A stretch of 39,816 nt of DNA from Chloroflexota bacterium (lineage in GTDB: Bacteria > Chloroflexota > Limnocylindria > P2-11E > CF-107). Under the pieces are notes generated by a model, which saw only the letters and a list, made by a program, of their open reading frames with translations, was not told the origin of the DNA and ran no database searches. The stretch lies in assembly GCA_005881435.1 (NCBI GenBank), contig VBHP01000037.1:1-39816 (forward strand), given 5' to 3'. Position 1 is the stretch's first letter, and each line of letters begins with the position of its first letter. Made by a program: the position numbers and the translations under genes. Below, one piece after another: positions 26,463-33,829 of this stretch.

Positions 26463-27619
26463 GCCGCATGCCGCTGCGCGACAGCGTCGCCGACGTTGAC
26501 CTCGACGCCATCGAGGCGAACGTGGCCTTCCTTCGATCGCGCGCCGGCGTGCCGCTGATCGCGGTGGTCAAGGCCGATGGCTACGGTCACGGCGCAGAAG
26601 CGGTCGCGCCGGCGTGCCTCGCCGCGGGCGCGGAGATGCTCGCGGTCGCGACGGTGGAGGAGGCGCTCTTGCTCCGCGCCGCCGACATCCGCGCGCCGAT
26701 CCTGGTGTTCCTCGGGGCCGCGCCGCGCGGCGAGGCTCGCGCCGCTGCCGATGCGCGACTGGACGTCGCGGTGTGGCGGCGCGACCAGCTCGACGCGCTC
26801 GATGACGCTGCCCGCGGCGGCGAGCCTATCGCCGTGCACCTCAAGGTCGACACCGGTCTCACCCGTCTCGGCGTCAGCCCCGACGAAGCCGAGGCCTATG
26901 CACGGGACATCGCGCAGCGGCATCATCTCGCGCTGGCGGGCGTGTACACGCATCTCGCCACAGCCGATGAGCCCGACGTCAGCTTCGCGCGAGAACAGAT
27001 TCAGACCTTTGCCAACCTGCTCGCCGCGCTGCCGGACCGTCCGCGATGGCAGCACGCGCTGGCGAGCGCGGGCATCCTGGCGCTCGCCCCGTACGGAGCG
27101 TTCACCGCCGTCCGGCCCGGTGTTGCGCTATACGGATTGCCGCCGGCGCCGCACCTCGCGCCCGAGGAGCTGCGCCCGTCGCTCCGCTTGGTGTCCCGGT
27201 TGGCACGAGTGCGGCGCGTTCCTGCCGGCACGGGAGTGTCGTATGGGCACAGCTACGTGACGGACCGCGAACGCGTCATCGGCACGGTGCCGTTCGGCTA
27301 CGGCGACGGCCTGCCGCGCCGCGCCTCGCCCGGCGGCGCGATGCTCGTGCGGGGGCGAGCCGTGCCGATCGTCGGCCGCGTCTGCATGGACCTGGTGATG
27401 CTCGACGTCTCCGACGTCCCCGCTGCGCGCGATGGCGATGAGGTGGTCATGATCGGCGCACAGGGATCGGACCGACGCACCGCGGACGATTTCGCTCGCG
27501 AGATCGACACCATCAACTATGAGGTGATGACCAATCTGCATCCGCGCGTCCCGCGGGTGTACCGGCGCGCCGGAAGGGTCGTCGGCGTGAAGACCGCGGC
27601 CGGCTACACGCGAACGTGA
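26459..27619 (+). CDS. alr: Alanine racemase
   Basis: Supplies D-alanine for peptidoglycan. PLP lysine K38 sits in AVVKADGYGHGA, and the second catalytic base Tyr262 in GVSYGHSY. FGYGDGLPR and GRVCMDLVMLDV are also conserved. 386 aa is normal. Frame open further upstream but inside nnrD; the ATG at the ATGA overlap is chosen. Its stop overlaps the next gene's GTG as GTGA. Confidence 0.96.
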   Translation: MSRMPLRDSVADVDLDAIEANVAFLRSRAGVPLIAVVKADGYGHGAEAVAPACLAAGAEMLAVATVEEALLLRAADIRAPILVFLGAAPRGEARAAADARLDVAVWRRDQLDALDDAARGGEPIAVHLKVDTGLTRLGVSPDEAEAYARDIAQRHHLALAGVYTHLATADEPDVSFAREQIQTFANLLAALPDRPRWQHALASAGILALAPYGAFTAVRPGVALYGLPPAPHLAPEELRPSLRLVSRLARVRRVPAGTGVSYGHSYVTDRERVIGTVPFGYGDGLPRRASPGGAMLVRGRAVPIVGRVCMDLVMLDVSDVPAARDGDEVVMIGAQGSDRRTADDFAREIDTINYEVMTNLHPRVPRVYRRAGRVVGVKTAAGYTRT

Positions 27620-29511
27620 TCCGTCGCGTCGCGCTGTTGCTGCTCGCCGTTCTGATCGCCTGCGAGTCGACGCCCACGCCGACGCCGACGCAGTCCGCTT
27701 CGGCGACGCTGTCTGCCGTTCCGCAGGGCGCCGACATGACGGACGTGCTGGCCCGGACCGCGCTGCCGGTAAACGATCCGTTCGCGCTGACACGTGCGCT
27801 GCGCGGCCGCAACGGCGTGCCCGGACCGTGGGAGCCGGTGCGGAGCGGGCCGCTCAACCGCCAGGTCGGAGACCGCGATGAGTTCTGGTTCTACAACGAG
27901 CGCACCAAAGCCTACGAGAAGCTCATGGCCGTGGTGCGGCAGCGCAGCGACCACGCCTACTGGTACTTCCAGGACGGCATCGCCGTCGATCCGGCCAAGC
28001 TGCAGCAGACGGTCCTGTTCTTCGAGGGCAAGATCTACCCGACCGATCACAGCCTCTTCGGCGAGGAGTGGAGCCCGGGGATCGACGCCGACCCGCGCAT
28101 CACCATCCTCGTCGCGCGCATCCCCGATGTCGGCGGTTACTTCACCGCGGCGGACGAGGTGCCGCGCTGGGTGAATCCGTATAGCAACGAGCGGGAAATG
28201 CTCTACGTGAACATCGAGGGCGCTCCGGTTGGCAGCTCGTTCCTGCTGTCGACGCTGGCGCATGAGTTCTCGCACATGATCGACTTCGCCAAACGGAAGC
28301 CGTCATCGGTGTGGTTCAACGAAGGTCAGGCGCAGACCGCCGAGCAGAACAACGGCTTCACACCGACGGGCACGGCCGCGCAGTTCCTGCGGCAGCCGGA
28401 CACGCAGCTCACCGATTGGGGCGACACCGCCTCACAGTCCGGCGCGAACTACGGCCATGCCTTCCTGTTCCTGCAGTACCTCTCCGAGCGTTTCGGCGGA
28501 CCGCCTTTGATCCGGCAGCTCATGGATAGCGGGGTCCTGCGACCGGGCGACATCGACGCCGCGATCAAGCAGCACGGCGGGACCGGCATCGAGGACGCCT
28601 ACCTCGACTTCGTGGCGACCATCGGCATGCTCGATCAGACCGATCCGCCGGCGCCGTACCGCTACACCGCGCTCGACTTGCCAGTGACGCTGCGCGCCGC
28701 TCGGGGACCGGTGCCCGCGGCGACCGATCCCGCGCGATCGGTGCACCAGTTCGCGGTGCGGTACTTCGACCTTCCGGCGGGGACGGTGTCGATCGACCTT
28801 TCCGGCGCGACACAGGTCCGGCTGCTACCGACGGACCCGCGCTCCGGCAAGAACGTGTGGTGGTCGAACCGCGGCGACGGCTCGGACACGACGCTGACCC
28901 GGAACGTGGACCTGCGCGCGGTGGACAAAGCGACGCTCACGTACTCGACGTGGTTCGACATCGAGGACGGATTCGACTACGCGTACGTCGAAGCCAGCGC
29001 CGATGGCGGCAAGACGTGGACGACGCTGCGCACCGGCGCCTCGACGGACAAGGATCCGAACGGCACGAATCTCGGCAACGGCGTCACCGGGAAGTCGGGG
29101 GGCGGCGTGGCGCCGAAGTGGATCGCCGACCGCGTCGATCTCAGCGCCTACGCGCACAAAGAGATCGAGGTGCGCTTCGAGTACGTCACGGACCAGGCGC
29201 TGAACAAGGATGGCTTCGCCGTCGATGACCTGGCGATACCCGAGGCGGGCTGGAGCGACGATACGGAGGCCGACCGCGACTGGACCGCCGCCGGGTTTGT
29301 GCGCTCAAGCAACGTCGTGCGCGAACGCTTCGTCGCGCAGGTGCTGAATTTCGGCACGCCTGCGACGGTCATGCGCGCCACTACCGGGCTGGACGGCAAG
29401 CTGCACCTCGACGCCACCATCGGCTCGCGGGGCGGGCTGCTCGCGGTCACCGCCTTCGCGGCGGAGACGACGCAGCCCGGTGCGTTCCAGCTCCACGTGA
29501 CCAGACAGTGA
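27616..29511 (+). CDS. Secreted lipoprotein zinc metallopeptidase (M30/M6-like)
   Basis: Seen: an N-terminal signal with lipobox LIAC (Cys16), then a Pro/Thr-rich linker, so it is probably anchored outside the membrane. LAHEFSHMIDF at about 215-223 is an HExxH zinc site, followed 16 residues after the second His by Glu236 in WFNEGQAQ, as in hyicolysin (M30)-type gluzincins. The C-terminal half (about 400-630) is beta-rich with SADGGKTWTTL and FAVDDLAIPEAGW, resembling immune-inhibitor-A-type domains. The substrate is unknown. 631 aa. It overlaps alr and galU by 4 nt each. Confidence 0.82.
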   Translation: MIRRVALLLLAVLIACESTPTPTPTQSASATLSAVPQGADMTDVLARTALPVNDPFALTRALRGRNGVPGPWEPVRSGPLNRQVGDRDEFWFYNERTKAYEKLMAVVRQRSDHAYWYFQDGIAVDPAKLQQTVLFFEGKIYPTDHSLFGEEWSPGIDADPRITILVARIPDVGGYFTAADEVPRWVNPYSNEREMLYVNIEGAPVGSSFLLSTLAHEFSHMIDFAKRKPSSVWFNEGQAQTAEQNNGFTPTGTAAQFLRQPDTQLTDWGDTASQSGANYGHAFLFLQYLSERFGGPPLIRQLMDSGVLRPGDIDAAIKQHGGTGIEDAYLDFVATIGMLDQTDPPAPYRYTALDLPVTLRAARGPVPAATDPARSVHQFAVRYFDLPAGTVSIDLSGATQVRLLPTDPRSGKNVWWSNRGDGSDTTLTRNVDLRAVDKATLTYSTWFDIEDGFDYAYVEASADGGKTWTTLRTGASTDKDPNGTNLGNGVTGKSGGGVAPKWIADRVDLSAYAHKEIEVRFEYVTDQALNKDGFAVDDLAIPEAGWSDDTEADRDWTAAGFVRSSNVVRERFVAQVLNFGTPATVMRATTGLDGKLHLDATIGSRGGLLAVTAFAAETTQPGAFQLHVTRQ

Positions 29512-30404
29512 CCGTCGCGGCTGTACGCGTCGCGGTCATACCCGCAGCCGGGCTCGGCACCCGCTTTCTGCCCGTCACCAAGACGGTGCCGAAGGAGATG
29601 CTGCCGCTGGTGGACCGACCCATCGTTGAGCTGGTCATCGCCGAGGCCGTGGCCGCCGGGGTGGAGGAGGTCGTGATCGTCAGCGCGCCGGGCAAGGCGC
29701 CGCTGGACGGTTACTTCGAGCCGAACCCGCGTCTGGAGGCCCGGCTCGCCGCCGAGGGTCGCGATCGTGATCTCGAGCTGGCGCGCCGCGGCGAGCGGCT
29801 GGCCAAGAAGGTGATCCTGGTCCACCAGCAGGAGCCCCGTGGAAACGGGCATGCCGTGCTGTGCGCCCGGGACGCGGTGGGCCGCCGGCCATTCGTGATG
29901 ATCTGGGGCGACGATGTCGTTCTGGGCGACCCTCCGGTGGCACGGCAGCTGGTGCGGGCCCGCGAGCGCCAGGGCGGCGGGAGCGTCGCCGCGGTCATGC
30001 GCGTCGGCCGCGAGGCACTCTCGCGCTACGGCGCGATCGACGGAGAGCAGCTCGACGACCGTACCTGGCGCGTGCGTCGCATCGTGGAGAAGCCGAGCCG
30101 CGGCGAAAGCACCTCGGACCTCGCCTCGGTGCACGGCTACGTCTTCGAGCCGGAGATCTTCGACGAGCTCGACCGAACGGCGCCCGGAAAGGCCGGGGAG
30201 ATCTGGCTCGCCGATGCGGTAAACGCTCTGGCGCAGCGCGCGCCCGTCTTCGCCTACCGCTTCGAAGGCGAACGCTTCGACACCGGCGATCGCGGTGAGT
30301 ACGTCCGCGCCGTTGTCGCCGCGGCGCTCGAGCGGCCCGAGCTCCGTGACGACCTGGCGTCCTGGCTCCGTGTGCGGATTTCCGACAAGCGTAAGGCGAC
30401 CTAA
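29508..30404 (+). CDS. galU: UTP-glucose-1-phosphate uridylyltransferase
   Basis: Makes UDP-glucose for polysaccharides and glycolipids. The nucleotide loop PAAGLGTRFLPVTKTVPKEM, the QEPRGNGHAV segment, IWGDDV and FDTGDRGEYVRA are the GalU signatures. 298 aa is typical. GTG start overlaps the peptidase stop. It is followed by a 105-nt structured gap. Confidence 0.95.
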   Translation: MTVAAVRVAVIPAAGLGTRFLPVTKTVPKEMLPLVDRPIVELVIAEAVAAGVEEVVIVSAPGKAPLDGYFEPNPRLEARLAAEGRDRDLELARRGERLAKKVILVHQQEPRGNGHAVLCARDAVGRRPFVMIWGDDVVLGDPPVARQLVRARERQGGGSVAAVMRVGREALSRYGAIDGEQLDDRTWRVRRIVEKPSRGESTSDLASVHGYVFEPEIFDELDRTAPGKAGEIWLADAVNALAQRAPVFAYRFEGERFDTGDRGEYVRAVVAAALERPELRDDLASWLRVRISDKRKAT

Positions 30405-30509
30405 CGAGCCCTAGCCTGCGGTCGTTAGGATAGTGCTCCCGCGCCAAGCGGGACGCAGACCTCCGGTGGGTGGGCCGGAGGAGTCAGCAGCACAAAGCGG
30501 AGGTGCTCG
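30405..30509 (+). promoter_or_regulatory. Structured leader of the 3D protein; possible translational switch
   Basis: Three hairpins are visible. The first is TCCCGC/GCGGGA (30437-30442 with 30448-30453). The second is CCTCCGG/CCGGAGG (30460-30466 with 30475-30481). The third is AGCAC/GTGCT (30489-30493 with 30503-30507), which wraps the Shine-Dalgarno GGAGG (30499-30503). ACCTCCG (30459-30465) can also pair perfectly with CGGAGGT (30498-30504), which includes the Shine-Dalgarno, so hairpin 2 and sequestration are mutually exclusive. TAGGAT at 30426-30431 could be a -10. It does not match the ydaO (c-di-AMP) or other riboswitch consensus I know. Confidence 0.5.
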
Positions 30510-31475
30510 GTGGGGCGCACCCCCTTGCTCGATGTCACCCTGCGCGCCGCGGCGCTCGGCATCGCCGCATGGCTCGTGGCCGGCTGTACCTGGGCGGCGC
30601 TCGACATCGGCGGCGTCGACCGGCAGCTGCCCGCGCTCGCTCCGGCCGCGGCCGTCCGCGCCTCGAGCCTTTCGCGTGGCGCGGTGCGTGTCGGCGACTT
30701 CGCGCTCCCGACTCCTGGCGGCCCCGCAGGCGCCGACGGCATCCGCCTGACGCTGGTCGACGGTGGCCGGCCCGCCGAGCTGCGCGTGCAGCCGGGGACT
30801 GTCCTAGACCTGCTGCGCGCCTCGATCTACGGGCTCGGCCCGCTCGACCGGGTCGAGGGATCGCTCGACGCGGCGTTGGTGCCGGGGATGATCGTGCAGG
30901 TGACCCGCGGTGCGGAGCGCGTCGAAACGATCGACGAGGCGGTGATCGCGCCCACGACCTACCAGAACGACGCCGGCCTGAACATTGGGGATTCGCGGGT
31001 CGTGTCCACCGGCCATGCCGGCACCGTCGAGCGGACGTACCGGGTGCGGACCGAGGACGGCGTGGTCGTGGAGCGCCAGCTCCTTACCGAGGTGGCGCTC
31101 GACGCGGCCGTGGCGCCACGCATCGCGATCGGGACCCGCCCATTGACGCTAGAGACACCGTACGGACCGGTGTCGTACACGCGGGCGCTCAACGTCGTCG
31201 CCACGTACTACACCCCGGCCAACGGTGGCAAGGCACCGGACTCGCCGCTCTACGGCATCACGGCGACGGGAGCGCGGGCGACACGGGGGATCATCGCCGT
31301 CGATCCGCGCGTCATCCCGATGTATTCCTGGGTGTACGTCCCCGGCTATGGCATCGCGCAGGCGCGCGATGTCGGCAGCGCCATCATCGGCGACCATATC
31401 GATGTGGCGTTCGATGACGGAGATGGTGCCTGGTGGGGTCGTCGGTACCTGACCGTGTACGTGCTCGCGCGCTGA
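30510..31475 (+). CDS. G5 and 3D domain cell-wall protein, probable lipoprotein
   Basis: The N-terminus has a hydrophobic signal ending in a lipobox-like LVAGC (Cys26). Residues about 80-135 resemble a DUF348/ubiquitin-like unit, about 139-212 a G5 domain, and about 225-321 a 3D domain. The three aspartates of 3D are D265 (AVDPRVIP), D287 (ARDVGSAI) and D298 (HIDVAF). Such proteins (YocH, RpfB relatives) act on peptidoglycan as MltA-like hydrolases; here the activity is inferred. GTG start with GGAGGTG upstream inside the structured leader. The last 43 nt overlap rsmA. Confidence 0.87.
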   Translation: MGRTPLLDVTLRAAALGIAAWLVAGCTWAALDIGGVDRQLPALAPAAAVRASSLSRGAVRVGDFALPTPGGPAGADGIRLTLVDGGRPAELRVQPGTVLDLLRASIYGLGPLDRVEGSLDAALVPGMIVQVTRGAERVETIDEAVIAPTTYQNDAGLNIGDSRVVSTGHAGTVERTYRVRTEDGVVVERQLLTEVALDAAVAPRIAIGTRPLTLETPYGPVSYTRALNVVATYYTPANGGKAPDSPLYGITATGARATRGIIAVDPRVIPMYSWVYVPGYGIAQARDVGSAIIGDHIDVAFDDGDGAWWGRRYLTVYVLAR

Positions 31476-32314
31476 TCGACCCCGCCGACCGGCCAGCACT
31501 CCGCGCGCTGCTCGCGCGATACGGTCTGCGCGCGTCCGCCTCTCGCGGGCAGCGCTTCCTCGCGTCCCCGTCGGTGCTGGATGCCATCGTCGAGGCGGCG
31601 GAGCTGTCGCCCGAAGATCACGTGGTCGAGATCGGTCCGGGACTTGGCGCGCTGACGGTGCGTCTGTCGTCACGCGCCGGCCGCGTCATCGCTTTTGAGA
31701 TCGATGCGCGCCTCAGCGCGATCCTGCGTGGCGAGGTGCTGCGCGACGCGCCGAACGTCGAGATCGTCGACGCCGACGTGCTCGCCACGGACATGCTCGC
31801 GAGCAGGCCGAGCCGTGTCGTGGCGAACCTCCCGTACCAGATCACCACGCCGGTGCTGGAGCGATTGCTCGCCGACGAGCGAAGGCCTCCGTTGTCGGTG
31901 TTGATGGTGCAGCAGGAAGTGGCGGAACGGATGCGTGGCGCGACACGGTCGTGGCTCTCCATCTTCGTCGAGGCTTTCGCCACGATCGAGATCGTCAGAC
32001 GCGTCTCACCCGGTGCGTTCGAGCCGCCACCCCGCGTGGCGTCCGCTGTCGTGCGCCTGCGTGCGCGGCCGCGGCCGTTGTTCGCGCCGCATCCCCAGGG
32101 GCAGTTCCTCGCGCTGGTGAGCGATGCTTACCGCCACCGGCGGAAGACACTGGTATCCGCGCTCGGCTTCGAGGCCGGTCTGTCGCGCGAGTCAGCCATT
32201 GCGGGGCTGCGCGCGGCGCGGATCGAGCCCGCAGCCCGCCCCGAGCGTCTCGCCACGCTCGACTGGGTGCGTCTCTATGCCGCGCTCGCGGATCGCGACC
32301 TGCGTCCGCGATGA
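31433..32314 (+). CDS. rsmA: 16S rRNA (adenine1518/1519-N6)-dimethyltransferase
   Basis: Dimethylates two adenines in 16S helix 45 (KsgA). The SAM motif VVEIGPGLGALTVRL (about 64-78) and catalytic NLPY (132-135) are present, with GQRFLASPSVLD near the start. 293 aa. The only standard in-frame start is GTG 31433, which overlaps the 3D gene by 43 nt. The stop overlaps the ispE ATG, the common rsmA-ispE pairing. Confidence 0.94.
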   Translation: MGSSVPDRVRARALIDPADRPALRALLARYGLRASASRGQRFLASPSVLDAIVEAAELSPEDHVVEIGPGLGALTVRLSSRAGRVIAFEIDARLSAILRGEVLRDAPNVEIVDADVLATDMLASRPSRVVANLPYQITTPVLERLLADERRPPLSVLMVQQEVAERMRGATRSWLSIFVEAFATIEIVRRVSPGAFEPPPRVASAVVRLRARPRPLFAPHPQGQFLALVSDAYRHRRKTLVSALGFEAGLSRESAIAGLRAARIEPAARPERLATLDWVRLYAALADRDLRPR

Positions 32315-33174
32315 AAGCGGTGCAGGTCCGCGCGCTGGCCAAGGTCAATCTCACGCTCGACGTCATCGGTCGCCGCGCCGACGGATACCACGAGCTGCGG
32401 AGTGTGTTCGCGCGCATTTCCCTTGGCGACGACGTCCGGGTGCGGCGATCGCGGAGCTGGCACGTGGCGATCCATCCGCCGCTCGACGCCCGTCCCGATC
32501 TCGCCGAGCGCGCGGCTCACGAGCTCGCGCGCCGCAGCGGTCGAGACGTCGCCGCCGCGATCACGATCCGCAAACGCATACCGTTGGCGAGCGGTCTCGG
32601 CGGCGGATCGAGCGATGCGGCCGCCGTGCTCCGCGCTCTCGGTAACCTGTGGCGTCTCGACGACGCCTTGCTTACGGCCGTCGCGGCGAAGATCGGTTCA
32701 GACGTGCCGTTCTTTTTTCACGGCGCGCCGCTGGCGGAGGTCGGCGGCCGGGGAGAGCACGTGCGCGCCGTTGCGGGCGGACCGTGGTGGGGAGCGCTGG
32801 CGTTGACGAGCGGGCGCGTCTCGACCGCCGACGCGTTCGCGCGGCTCGCATCCGGCGCGTGGAGCGATGGTCAGAGGACCGCGCGGCTGGTGCGCGCGCT
32901 TGCAGCCGGTGCTGTCGACGCGGCGGCGCTGCGCGCCCTGTGCGGAAACGATCTGGACGCGGTGGCGGTCGCGCTCTGTCCGGCGATCGTGGCGTTGCGG
33001 GAGCGGATGCAACCGACGCCGCTTTTTCTTTCGGGCAGTGGCGCCGCCCTCTTCGCCATCGCCGATGATCGCGGTCACGCGCTCGCGCTCGCGCGGCGGA
33101 TGCGGCGCGCCGATGTGCGAGCCAGCGCGATCCAGATCGGTCTCGTCGAGGCGCCATCAGCACGCTCGGCCTGA
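32311..33174 (+). CDS. ispE: 4-diphosphocytidyl-2-C-methyl-D-erythritol kinase
   Basis: Fourth enzyme of the MEP isoprenoid pathway. Catalytic Lys11 (ALAKVNLTLDV) and Asp131 (KIGSDVPFF) and the GHMP ATP loop PLASGLGGGSSDAAAVLRAL (about 91-110) are visible, with the third motif FLSGSGAALFA. 287 aa is usual. Together with the prenyl synthetase at 36874 it points to the MEP route. Confidence 0.95.
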   Translation: MKAVQVRALAKVNLTLDVIGRRADGYHELRSVFARISLGDDVRVRRSRSWHVAIHPPLDARPDLAERAAHELARRSGRDVAAAITIRKRIPLASGLGGGSSDAAAVLRALGNLWRLDDALLTAVAAKIGSDVPFFFHGAPLAEVGGRGEHVRAVAGGPWWGALALTSGRVSTADAFARLASGAWSDGQRTARLVRALAAGAVDAAALRALCGNDLDAVAVALCPAIVALRERMQPTPLFLSGSGAALFAIADDRGHALALARRMRRADVRASAIQIGLVEAPSARSA

Positions 33175-33222
33175 GTCCATGTGCATCGGGCGAGCGAGCG
33201 TCTCGTGGCCAGAGGGCTCTCA

Positions 33223-33339
33223 ATGAAGTACCGTCGTCTTTTCCACCAGTTCGTTACCAGCCACGGCTCACGCGCGCACGTCGGGCATGAAGGGTGCGGG
33301 TCACGTGGGCATCGCCACAAGCGGGAAGGTCGGCACTGA
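33223..33339 (+). CDS. Candidate small ORF (38 aa) overlapping the LEA gene start
   Basis: ATG at 33223 is preceded by AGAGGG about 6 nt upstream, and the frame ends at TGA 33337-33339, whose last base is the A of the LEA gene ATG (TGATG). The predicted peptide starts [20 protein letters not shown] and is His/Arg/Gly-rich. No family recognised. It could be a leader peptide that couples translation into the LEA gene, or chance. Third-position GC is lower than in neighbouring genes. Confidence 0.35.
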   Translation: MKYRRLFHQFVTSHGSRAHVGHEGCGSRGHRHKREGRH

Positions 33340-33671
33340 TGAAGAACGGAAACGACACACCAGACCGCGACCAGCGGGAGCGATCCTCGGAGTTCTATCG
33401 AGAGATCGGCAAACGCGGTGGAGAGATCCGTCGCGGCCAGCTTGGCAAGGAGGGCTACCGTGCGCTCGGCCGCAAGGGCGGCGAGACACGGAAACAAACC
33501 CTCGGGACCGTTGGCTACGCCGAGCTCGGCAAGAAGGGCGGGGAAGCGCGCAAGCGGACCCTCGGCAAGGAGGGGTACTCGCAGCTCGGCCGAAAGGGCG
33601 GCCAACGGGTGGCTGAGCTCATCAAACGCGGCCGCGAGGCGGCGCGTGGGGCGGAGGACGAGGAAGGCTAG
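33339..33671 (+). CDS. Group-1 LEA (Em/GsiB-like, KGG-repeat) hydrophilin
   Basis: The 110-aa protein is highly hydrophilic, with no Cys or Trp. It contains three in-register 20-residue repeats: 27-46, 47-66 ([20 protein letters not shown]) and 67-86, preceded by a half unit (EFYREIGKR, 18-26) and followed by GGQR. They match the plant Em motif and Bacillus GsiB, which are linked to desiccation and general stress. ATG 33339 is chosen because of the GGGAAGG tract 9 nt upstream; a GTG at 33294 is possible but adds an unlike segment. A perfect 9-bp inverted repeat covers its stop. Confidence 0.9.
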   Translation: MKNGNDTPDRDQRERSSEFYREIGKRGGEIRRGQLGKEGYRALGRKGGETRKQTLGTVGYAELGKKGGEARKRTLGKEGYSQLGRKGGQRVAELIKRGREAARGAEDEEG

Positions 33672-33689
33672 CGTCCCTTTGCTAGCCTT
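33664..33689 (+). terminator. Perfect 9-bp inverted repeat at the LEA gene end
   Basis: AAGGCTAGC (33664-33672) and GCTAGCCTT (33681-33689) are exact reverse complements with an 8-nt loop, and the first arm includes the stop codon. No T-tract follows, so it may be a weak terminator, an mRNA-stabilising hairpin, or a processing site before the tRNA. Confidence 0.45.
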
Positions 33690-33741
33690 GAGGTGATTGC
33701 ACATCCCCATTCCGGGGCCAGGCCGTGCGTGCGCGAAGCGC

Positions 33742-33811
33742 TGGGGCGTGGCCAAGTGGTAAGGCTCCGGCCTTTGGAGCCGGCACCGCAGGTTCGAATC
33801 CTGCCGCCCCA
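33742..33811 (+). tRNA. tRNA-Gln (anticodon TTG)
   Basis: Cloverleaf read by hand: acceptor TGGGGCG with CGCCCCA, D stem GCC/GGC, anticodon stem CCGGC/GCCGG with loop CTTTGGA (TTG at 33774-33776), and T arm GCAGG/CCTGC with loop TTCGAAT. It is 70 nt long and CCA is not encoded. It lies 18 nt upstream of the glmU start and is likely processed from a shared transcript. Confidence 0.96.
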
Positions 33812-33829
33812 ACTCGACTAGGCGAGGCT

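Noticed and set aside
30405-30509. ydaO (c-di-AMP) riboswitch before the 3D gene
   Set aside because: The context is suggestive, but the conserved ydaO core sequences are not visible, so I list it only as an unassigned structured leader.
33175-33222. Promoter upstream of the LEA unit
   Set aside because: No convincing -10/-35 pair was found in this stretch.
33414-33610. About 60-bp periodic repeats
   Set aside because: They are the 20-residue LEA units in one frame, not an array or mobile element.
33725-33829. Longer glmU start upstream of 33830
   Set aside because: It would translate through the tRNA-Gln; GlmU homology begins at 33830.
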